Translations under genes and position numbers: made by a program
Shown: piece by piece, positions 1-8,000 of the stretch
Position numbering within the stretch: position 1 is the stretch's first letter
Layout of the letters: every line of letters starts with the position of its first letter
Assembly: GCA_020630035.1 (NCBI GenBank)
Contig: JAHDCB010000024.1
Location: 1-14,592 of the forward strand
Origin: Gammaproteobacteria bacterium
GTDB taxonomy: Bacteria; Pseudomonadota; Gammaproteobacteria; Chromatiales; Chromatiaceae
Reading direction: 5' to 3'
Length of the DNA stretch: 14,592 nucleotides
Notes under the pieces: model-generated
Told to the model about the DNA's origin: nothing
The model's input: the letters and a program-made list of their open reading frames with translations, nothing else
Database searches by the model: none

Positions 1-1595
1 CTGACGATCATCTCCAACGAACGCTCAACACAAATACCCACTAAGGTATCCGGTTGGATCAGTGTCCTGCCCTGCGTATCTGTCAGGCTACGCAGGTAAT
101 GAGCCAGTTGGTTTGCTCGTGTGTTTAATTGCTGATAGGTCAGCGTTTCGCCCTCGAAGCTGACCGCGATGTTGTTTGGCGTTTGCTCAATCTGAGCTTC
201 AAATAAATCGACTAAGGTTTTATCTGCCGGATAGTCAGTCGTCGTGTCATTCCAGGCTTGTAGCTGATCAATTTCTGCCGTGGTTAACAGTGGCAGAGTT
301 TGTATCGGAACCTGTGGTTGTTGCACAATCTGTTCCAGCAATAGCACAAAATGTGCGGCCATCCGTTCAATACGTCCGCGCCGGAACAGGCTTGTTGCAT
401 ATTCCCAATATAGTGTTAGTTGACCTGAGCGTTCTGCGGCATTCAGCGTCAGGTCAAATTTTGCTATACGAAAATCCTGCCCTGCTGCAGTGATATTCAA
501 TCCGGGCAGTTCCAGCGTAGTGGATTCATTGTTTTGCAATGCGAACATCACCTGGAACAAAGGACTATGGGCCATGCTGCGTTCAGGTTGTAACAAATCT
601 ACCAGATTTTCAAATGGTAAATCCTGATGCGCATAGGCTGCCAGAGTGGTTTTACGGACGCGTTGTAAGACATCCACAAAACCGGGAGCAGTTTGTGGAT
701 CAATTTTCGTACGCAATACCAGAGTATTGATAAAGAACCCGATCAGGTCTTCCAGGCCTTGTTGTCGCCGTCCGGCAATTGGTGAGCCGACCAGCAGATC
801 TGATTGCCCGGTATAGCGATATAACAGTACATTGAATGCAGCGAGCAGTGTCATATATAAAGTGCTGCTATGCTGCTGACTCAGTTTGTGCAATTGTTGC
901 GTCAGTTCAGCACTGATCTGTGTAGAATAATATGCTCCCTGGTAACTTTGTTGTGCCGGTCGTGGATAGTCCGAAGGTAGCTCCAGCAATTGCGGTGCAC
1001 CGGCCAGTTGTTTCTGCCAGTAGGCTTGTTGTGTTGCCAGTATGTCGCCTTGTAACACTTCCTGCTGTTGCCAGGTGGCATAGTCGGTATATTGGATCGG
1101 CAGGTCTGGCAACTTTGGTGTTTGGCTCTGACTGAAGGCGTTATAACAGGCGGTCCATTCCCGCATCAGAACATTCATTGACCAGCCATCGGAGATGATG
1201 TGGTGCATATTGAACAGCAACACATGTTCTGTTTCTGACAACGTGAGTAACGCTAACCTGAACAGTGGCCCGGTGTTCAGATCAAATGAGGCATGCGTAT
1301 GCTCGTGTGCTCGTTGTGCTACCTCAGCTTCTTGTTCTGCAGCCGCCAGATGGCTCAGATCAGTGAAGGTGAGCGGGTCGTAAGGGGTTAACAATGTGAT
1401 TTGCGCCGTACTGTCATCTGCCGGGAAACAAGTGCGCAGCCCTTCATGGCGTTCGACCAGATAGCACAAGGTCTTTTGCAGCGCAGTAATATCCAGTTGA
1501 CCTTGCAGGCGTAACGCCATTGGTATGTTATAGTTAGCTGACTGGCCTTCCAGTTGTGTCAGGAACCACAAACGTTGTTGTGCATAGGAAAGGAT
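1..1595 (-). other. Condensation domain and truncated A5 of NRPS 2
   Basis: C domain motifs SYAQQRLWF (1563-1589) and HHIISDG (1185-1205) are intact, and it looks LCL-type. The domain is followed by LFEAQIEQTP, LTYQQLNTRANQLAHYL and GICVERSLEMIV, the start of A5. The window ends before the A3 core and the pocket, so no substrate can be predicted. Most of this segment repeats the C-A2 junction of NRPS 1 at high identity. Confidence 0.9.
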
Positions 1596-2135
1596 GTGCG
1601 GTGCATCGGCGGGTTGTGGCAGGATAGGCGGTAGGGTCGCATCTTGTTGTTGCTGATCTAACCAATGTGCCAGATCAGCCAGGATGGGAGATTCAAATAA
1701 TCTGGCTAGCGGCAGTTCAATAGAAAATGTTTCACGGACTTGCGTCGCCAATTTAGTGGCTAATAACGAATGTCCGCCCAATTCAAAGAAGTTTGCCTGA
1801 CTGCTGGAGACTGCACACTTCAGGACAGCAGACCATAAGCTGGCCAGGAGTCGTTCGGTTTCTGTGCTCAATACCTGTTCTGCCACAACCACCAGGTCAG
1901 GCTCAGGTAATGCCTTACGGTCTAGCTTGCCATTCGGTGTCAGTGGGAGGTAATCCAGTAATGTGAAACTACCTGGCACCATGTAATCCGGCAGATGTGA
2001 CTTGAGCCAGTCTTTCAGATCAGTATCTGAGACCTGTGAGGTAGTGACGTAGGCTGCCAGTATGTGGTTGTCCTCATGTTTGTGCAGTACCACCACAGCT
2101 TCATTAACAGATTCGTGCTGGCATAGGACGGATTC
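1..2135 (-). repeat. Large direct repeat, copy 1 (end of A4, PCP4, C, start of A5)
   Basis: This copy matches 11865-13999 in the same orientation. The offset is 11,864 bases at both ends and 11,861 in the middle, because of two compensating one-codon indels. Sampled 60-base blocks range from identical (1201-1260) and 59/60 (301-360) to about 85% (1861-1920). The stretch about 375-710 is much more divergent. It lies in coding sequence and reflects module duplication or gene conversion, not a mobile element. It continues off the left edge by an unknown amount. Confidence 0.9.
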
Positions 2136-5000
2136 GATTTCGCCCAGCTCAATCCGATACCCACGGATCTTGACCTGGAAGTCCTCACGTCCTAAAAATT
2201 CGATATTGCCATCCGGCAGATAACGCCCCAGATCACCTGTTTTGTATAAACGCTCGCCAGTATCCGGGTGATGTATAAAGCTGTCTCGGGTACGCTGTTC
2301 ATCCTGCCAGTAGCCTTGTGCCAGGCCGATACCGCCGATATACAGGTCACCGGGTACCCAGACCGGACGAGGACATAGTTGATCATCCATTACATGGAAG
2401 GTCTGATTCGCCAGCGGTTTACCATATGGAATGCTGTTCCAGGTCGGATCAACCTGATGTATCGGATAACAGATCGACCAGATGGAGGCTTCAGTGGCAC
2501 CTCCCAGACTATATACCGCTGCTTGCGGGTAACATGTTTGGATCCGTTCTGGCAGATTCAATGGTATCCAGTCGCCACTCATCATCACCAGCTGTAATGC
2601 ACCTATAGCCGACTGATTTTGTTGATAATCAACGAGCATTTGCATCAGTGCCGGTACGGTATTCCAGACGGTTACCTGATGCTGCATCATCAGCTCACAC
2701 CAGTGCGCCGGATCTATGCGTTGCTCAGGTTCTGGCAATACCACAGCCCCACCTGCGGCCAGCGGGCCGAAGATGTCATATACTGATAGATCAAAATTTA
2801 ACGCTGATATACCTAATACCCGGTCTTTAGCTGTCACACCAAACCGTTGATTGATATCCAGAATAGTATTCACTGCACCCCGATGATCCGTTACAACACC
2901 TTTCGGTTGCCCGGTTGAGCCAGAGGTGTAAATAACATAGGCAATGTCAGTGGGCTTATTCAGACAGATATATTGTGTGGCATCAAACGAATCATCTGTA
3001 TCTGGCAAGGCATCCACATATAATCTTGCTATATCGCCTGCAGGCCATACCACAGTTTTATCCAACCAGGACTGGCTCAACAAACAAGTGACCTGACTTT
3101 GTTGCAACAGATAATGTTGTCGTTCCGTTGGCAGCTCAGGGTCAACAGGTAGATAAGCTGCACCAGCCATCTGAACGCCCAGCACGCCGACGACTTGTTC
3201 CCAACCTTTCTGCATGACTACAGCAACCAGTGTATTCGGCTTTACCTGCTGTTGTTGCAACCAGGTGGCAACCTGAGCTGCTTTCTTTGCCAGTTCTGAA
3301 TAGGTCATGCTACCGTGTGGTGTGATCACCGCAGGTTCGTTCGCAGATTCAACTACCTGTTGCAAAAACAAGGTATGTAACAGGTCAGGATATCCTGGTT
3401 TTGATAATACATGATCAGTTGCATTCACGATCTCGTGTTGAGTCTTCTGTCTGTCTGGTAATAAAGTCGGCACAGGGTTGTGCCAGCATGCTGAATCCTC
3501 TGCCAGAAGTTGTAATAAAGTGCAATAGGTGTCAAACAAGGTGTTAATCAACCCATCAGGGAAGAGTTCTTCTACAACATCCCAGTTAAAGCTAAGTTGA
3601 CCATTGGCTTCCCACACCTGATGATCCAGCCAGACTTGTGATGTCTGGCTGATACCATATACAGACTTTCCAAGCGGATTGGAACCTGGTAAATCAGAGC
3701 CTGGTTTGTTGTTGTTAGCTGCCTGGGCTAACAAGCTGGTAAACACCACTGGCATAATTGTTGGTGTACCCTGATGTTGTCGGGACATTTCACGTAAAAC
3801 ACGTATACCACCAAAATAGCGATGATCCAAGTCACGTAATAATTGCGTTTGGATCGCCTGACCCAGTGTGACAAAAGACGGTGTATCCAGGTTAGTTAGA
3901 TTAACTTCAAGCAAGGTCAGGTTAGTAAAGTCTCCGAGCAGTTCCATCACTTGTGGATGAAATGGCAGGCGACTGAACAGTGTCAGATTCAGAGTAAAAT
4001 GTCGTTTTTTACTCCAGGTGCTTAATACCAAGGAAAAGGCGGTTAATACCGCTTCAGAAGGTGATAGATTATGTGACTTTGCAAGCTTTTTCAGTTTTTG
4101 CCAGCGCACAGCATCTAGTTGATAAGTATATCGCTTAAAAGTTGGCTTTTCTATTTCATGTAGCTGACATTGTAAAGGTAATTCAGGGGCAGACGGTAAT
4201 GTGTCCAGACGGTCCAGCCAATAGGTGCGTGCATTATCATATAGGGTACTTTGGATAAGTTTTTGTTCTGCCAGAATGTAATCGCGGTAAGAAAGCTCAA
4301 GCGATTCCAGTTTAATCTCTGAGTTCAGATAAATGGTGCACCACTCGGAGAGTAATTTCTGCATACTGAATGCATCCATCAGTAATAAATCTATACTGAC
4401 GTGCAAGCGCACACACTGATCATCCAGCCGGGAAACACGAATATCGAACATCGGCCACTCACTTGGTGTGAAGACATGATGTGACATAGACTTGCGGGTT
4501 GCTTGCAAGGCGGCATTCCGTATTTCAGGCGCCTCTGTACGCAGATCCGCTACGTCAAAATGATACGCAGGCGTTTCAGACAGAATACGTTGTTGTCCAT
4601 CCTGATCAATGACCATTCGTAATACATCATGTTGATGAATTAACGTTTGCCAGGCATGATTTAGTTGTTCTATATCTAAATCTGATGTTTCATATTCGGT
4701 ATAGCCATGTGTTCCGATATTACCGAGGTTAAATAAGTCTTGCCGACCAATCCAATATGCATACTGTACATCAGTCAACGGAAATGGCTGGTCGTGTTCT
4801 TCTGGTTTCAGTTCAATGGCAGGTAAAGTTGAACTTTCACCAAGAAATGTCATGATCTCGGTTTTGCGTGCTGAAAGTTCTTCCCGTAAATCACTGGTTA
4901 ACACGCCAGTAGGCGCTTTGATACGTAACCGTCCGTCTTCTATCCACAGCTTGATTTTTTTTTGGTTCAGCGACAAAAATAACTGATCAATTGTTCTCAT
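1..5000 (-). CDS. Multimodular NRPS 2 (3' partial): TubC-type docking-Cy-A4-PCP / C-A5 (truncated)
   Basis: This is the second synthetase of the assembly line. It starts at the ATG complementary to 4998-5000, overlaps the stop of NRPS 1 (ATGA), and has a GAGGAA Shine-Dalgarno 9 bases upstream. I read the frame through from 5000 to the left edge without a stop: 1,666 residues, with the 3' end outside the window. Approximate residues: TubC-like docking domain 1-55; Cy 65-505 (FPLT at 73, DLLLMD at 204, FTS and QVWLD late motifs present); cysteine-type A4 530-1030 (YTSGSTG at 691); PCP 1045-1115 (FFELGGHSLL, Ser1078); C 1130-1560 (SYAQQRLWF at 1138, HHIISDG at 1266); first about 95 residues of A5. 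It should accept the thiazole peptidyl chain, add and cyclise a second cysteine to a thiazoline, then condense it with the A5 amino acid, whose pocket is off-window. Unlike A3, A4 has no oxidase insertion. Confidence 0.96.
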   Translation of the reverse strand, partial: MRTIDQLFLSLNQKKIKLWIEDGRLRIKAPTGVLTSDLREELSARKTEIMTFLGESSTLPAIELKPEEHDQPFPLTDVQYAYWIGRQDLFNLGNIGTHGYTEYETSDLDIEQLNHAWQTLIHQHDVLRMVIDQDGQQRILSETPAYHFDVADLRTEAPEIRNAALQATRKSMSHHVFTPSEWPMFDIRVSRLDDQCVRLHVSIDLLLMDAFSMQKLLSEWCTIYLNSEIKLESLELSYRDYILAEQKLIQSTLYDNARTYWLDRLDTLPSAPELPLQCQLHEIEKPTFKRYTYQLDAVRWQKLKKLAKSHNLSPSEAVLTAFSLVLSTWSKKRHFTLNLTLFSRLPFHPQVMELLGDFTNLTLLEVNLTNLDTPSFVTLGQAIQTQLLRDLDHRYFGGIRVLREMSRQHQGTPTIMPVVFTSLLAQAANNNKPGSDLPGSNPLGKSVYGISQTSQVWLDHQVWEANGQLSFNWDVVEELFPDGLINTLFDTYCTLLQLLAEDSACWHNPVPTLLPDRQKTQHEIVNATDHVLSKPGYPDLLHTLFLQQVVESANEPAVITPHGSMTYSELAKKAAQVATWLQQQQVKPNTLVAVVMQKGWEQVVGVLGVQMAGAAYLPVDPELPTERQHYLLQQSQVTCLLSQSWLDKTVVWPAGDIARLYVDALPDTDDSFDATQYICLNKPTDIAYVIYTSGSTGQPKGVVTDHRGAVNTILDINQRFGVTAKDRVLGISALNFDLSVYDIFGPLAAGGAVVLPEPEQRIDPAHWCELMMQHQVTVWNTVPALMQMLVDYQQNQSAIGALQLVMMSGDWIPLNLPERIQTCYPQAAVYSLGGATEASIWSICYPIHQVDPTWNSIPYGKPLANQTFHVMDDQLCPRPVWVPGDLYIGGIGLAQGYWQDEQRTRDSFIHHPDTGERLYKTGDLGRYLPDGNIEFLGREDFQVKIRGYRIELGEIESVLCQHESVNEAVVVLHKHEDNHILAAYVTTSQVSDTDLKDWLKSHLPDYMVPGSFTLLDYLPLTPNGKLDRKALPEPDLVVVAEQVLSTETERLLASLWSAVLKCAVSSSQANFFELGGHSLLATKLATQVRETFSIELPLARLFESPILADLAHWLDQQQQDATLPPILPQPADAPHILSYAQQRLWFLTQLEGQSANYNIPMALRLQGQLDITALQKTLCYLVERHEGLRTCFPADDSTAQITLLTPYDPLTFTDLSHLAAAEQEAEVAQRAHEHTHASFDLNTGPLFRLALLTLSETEHVLLFNMHHIISDGWSMNVLMREWTACYNAFSQSQTPKLPDLPIQYTDYATWQQQEVLQGDILATQQAYWQKQLAGAPQLLELPSDYPRPAQQSYQGAYYSTQISAELTQQLHKLSQQHSSTLYMTLLAAFNVLLYRYTGQSDLLVGSPIAGRRQQGLEDLIGFFINTLVLRTKIDPQTAPGFVDVLQRVRKTTLAAYAHQDLPFENLVDLLQPERSMAHSPLFQVMFALQNNESTTLELPGLNITAAGQDFRIAKFDLTLNAAERSGQLTLYWEYATSLFRRGRIERMAAHFVLLLEQIVQQPQVPIQTLPLLTTAEIDQLQAWNDTTTDYPADKTLVDLFEAQIEQTPNNIAVSFEGETLTYQQLNTRANQLAHYLRSLTDTQGRTLIQPDTLVGICVERSLEMIV
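1550..4800 (-). other. Thiazoline-forming module Cy-A4-PCP4 (no oxidase)
   Basis: Cy shows FPLTDVQYAYWIGR (4743-4784), DLLLMD (4374-4391) as the DxxxxD motif, TLFSRLPFHP with GDFT, PVVFTS and QVWLDHQ. The usual SQTPQV is SQTSQV here. A4 has YTSGSTGQPKG (about 2897-2930), FDLSVYDIFG, VWNTVPAL, MMSGDW and YSLGGATEASIW, giving D-L-Y-N-M-S-L-I-W, which predicts cysteine. A8 (QVKIRGYRIELGEIE) runs directly to LPDYMVP and NGKLDRKALP (1908-1934) with no insertion. PCP4 is FFELGGHSLLAT (Ser codon 1767-1769). The ring should remain a thiazoline unless oxidised or reduced in trans. Confidence 0.9.
2140..2512 (-). repeat. Cysteine A-domain repeat, copy in A4
   Basis: Matches 6366-6738 in A3 at offset 4,226, about 90% in the blocks compared. 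It covers GGATEASIW through the A8 motif (GREDFQVKI). Similarity upstream of it decays gradually, and downstream it ends at A8, where A3 carries the oxidase insertion and A4 does not. Confidence 0.8.
4836..5000 (-). other. N-terminal TubC-type docking domain of NRPS 2
   Basis: Residues 1-55 (MRTIDQLFLSLN..., then KLWIEDGRLRIKAPTG, a second helix around LREELSARKTEIM) match the TubC N-terminal docking family: helix, beta-hairpin with a conserved LW-x-x-G-x-L-R-x-x-A-P core, then helices. In TubC-like systems this domain recruits the extreme C-terminus of the preceding synthetase. The preceding protein here ends in an acidic peptide (EESEEFEL), consistent with a charged partner strand. The pairing itself is inferred. 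Confidence 0.88.
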
Positions 5001-8000
5001 AATTCAAATTCCTCGCTTTCTTCTGTTGTATCAGAATGTTGTTGCAACTGTTCCGTGGCTTGCATCATTGTATCAACGAAACATGCTAATTTAGCCAGTG
5101 TGTCGTGTTCATACAATGCCCACAATGGTAGATTGATCTGAAAATATTCGCGTACCAAAGGGATCATCTGGGTTGCCGTTAATGAGTCTCCGCCCAGATC
5201 AAAGAATTTTTGTTGTGTACTGACTTCGGTAAGATTGAGTAATTCTATCCAGATTGTGGCAAGCTGTTGCTCTGTTGGAGTTTTCGGGGCAATAAAGGCT
5301 TCTGCTGGATCCCGGGTTAAAACAGGTATGGGTAAAGACTTGTAATCAATTTTTCCATTCGCGCTTAAAGGTAATGCTTCCAAGGCGACATAGTGTGTTG
5401 GTACCATATAGGATGGTAGCTTTTCTTGCAGGAATACATTGAGCTGGTCCTGCCACGGCCCAACCTGTGTAGGTTGCACAGGTTGTAGCCAGTCAGTCAT
5501 TTGTTCCGGTGTAATTTGGCCACCAACCAGACTATGTAACAATAAGTGGCTTTCGTTTATCGCTAATGCTTGTTTAAGCGGTGCTTCTGGTAACCCACCA
5601 ATCGGACACAACCCGATCTGGTGTTCGGATGCCTGAGTCATCAGTAGTTGACTCATATAACCCGCTTCCAGCATACAGAAGTCACGTGCCAGATTGCCAT
5701 ACATGGGCTGAATGGCTGCCAGTTCCGCAATAAGAAAGATGGCAAATGCAGCTTGTTCAAAGATTGGCTGATTTGCAGCAGCAAAATGCGGCGGACTCAT
5801 ATCCCGTTGACCACAAGGTCCCAATTTATGCTGTGCTGGTTGGTAATAATAAAAGCCACTTTCCAAACCTTGTATCCGATCAGGCTTGATATACAGATAG
5901 GTTTGTACCGGATAAAGATTACCGGCTGACGGATAACGATATTTGGGCAGCGGCTTTGCGGTTAAGGTTAACTGGCGCAAACTACTCAGCAGATTACTGA
6001 ATGCCGTCATGGTGATTTCATGCTCACTGAACTGTCGGTAGCTTTGTCGAGCCAGGTACGCACGGTGCAATGCGTCATCTTCAACTGGCTGTGGCATAGT
6101 AATCAGTTCATTTTCATCCCATGCCCGCACACCCGGTTGACTTAACTTAAACTCTAATCGCTCTAATGGGTCGCGCAGGGTATCATCTGAAGGTTGTTCA
6201 GTGTATTGATCAGGGATAGTATCTTCCGCATCTTGCTCGGACGCGTCATGTTTCTCCATGCCGACGATATAGGCTACCAGATGTTTATTGGTTTCCCGTG
6301 TACCACCCATTGCACTCACTACAACATCTTTAACCTGTGCATGGTGTCGCAAAGCGGTTTCAATTTCGCCCAGTTCAATCCGGTGTCCGTGGATCTTGAC
6401 CTGGAAATCCTCACGTCCTAAAAATTCGATATTGCCATCTGGCAGATAACGTCCCAGATCACCTGTTTTGTATAAACGCTCGCCGGTATCCGGATGGTAT
6501 ATGAAGCTGTCCCGAGTACGTTGCTCATCCTGCCAGTAGCCTTGCGCCAGCCCGATACCGCCGATATACAGTTCACCGGGTACCCAGACCGGACGAGAGC
6601 GCAGCCGGTCATCCAACACATGGAAGGTCTGGTTGGTCATCGGCTTGCCGTACGGTATGCTGGTCCAGGTTGGGTCAACGGTGGTAATCGGATAACAGAT
6701 CGACCAGATTGAGGCCTCAGTCGCCCCTCCCATGCTGTAAACGTTGACATCGGGACAAAGTACTTGAATACGTTCCGGCAGGTTGAGTGGGATCCAGTCC
6801 CCGCTGAGCATGACCACCCGCAATCCGGCTGAGGTGTGTTCAGGCATGTCGTTGACTAACATCTGCATCAGGGCCGGTACGGTATTCCAGACGGTGATGT
6901 GGTGTTCATGGATCAGGGCCTGCCAGTGTGCTGGATCAATCCGTCTGTGTGCTTCAGGCATCACAATGGCGCCGCCCGCTGCTAACAAACCGAAGATGTC
7001 ATACACTGACAGATCGAAGTTCAGGGCTGACAAAGATAGTACCCGGTCTTGTTTTGTGATGCCATAACGTTGATTGACATCCAGTATCGTGTTGACTGCA
7101 CCCCGGTGGTCAATAGCCACTCCTTTCGGCTGACCAGTAGAACCGGAGGTATAGATCACATAGGCCAGGTCTGTTGGTTTTTGTATGCTCTCCAGAGCCG
7201 GTAAATCCACATCCGGCGTCAGACTGTCTACTGTCAGGTGTACTACAGCCGATGGCCATACCTGACAGGTTGCGATATGGCTCTGCGTCAGTACCAGAGT
7301 CGTTGCACTTTGTGCCAGTAAGTTTTGTAGACGTTCTGTAGGTACATCAGGATCAATCGGCAGGTAGGCCGCACCTGACAGATGGATACCCAGCACAGCC
7401 ACCACCTGTTCCCAGCCTTTTTCCATCACCACCGCGACCAGTGTGTTCGGCTTTACGCCTTGCTCACGTAACCAGTGGCCGATCTGATTCGCCCGTTGAT
7501 ACACTTCCTGATAAGTGAGGGATTCGGTTGCTGTGATCACAGCAGGTGCAGTTGCTTGTGTTTCGACCTGTTGTAAAAACAACGTGTGGAGCATGGCTTC
7601 AGCAAGTGGTGCTTCTGTCGCATTCACAACGTCTCGTTGCTGTTGCTGCGCCTCTGGTATCGGCATCAGATCAGCTTGTTGCCAGGCGGCTTCGTCTGCT
7701 GCCAGACGCTGTAGTAAGTCAGTGTAGGCAGCAAACATTGTGTCTGCCATACCATCCGGGAATAACCCTTCTAATACACTCCACGAAATCATCAGGCCAC
7801 CTTGTGACAGAGTGACCCCATGATCCAGCCAGACTTGCGGGGTCTGGCTACTGCCATACACTGACTGACCAAAAGATACACCTGATGGCTTATTCTGGCT
7901 ATTGACAGCCAGCATACTGGTAAATACCACAGGCATCAGGGCGCGATTTGCACCACTGCCCTGTTGTTTTGCCAGTTCACGTAATACACGTACACCATTA

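Noticed and set aside
176..4000. Short plus- and minus-strand open frames of 60-105 codons scattered over the left half
   Set aside because: They lie opposite or out of frame with the NRPS 2 frame, which encodes continuous conserved domains. None shows a recognisable protein or ribosome site.
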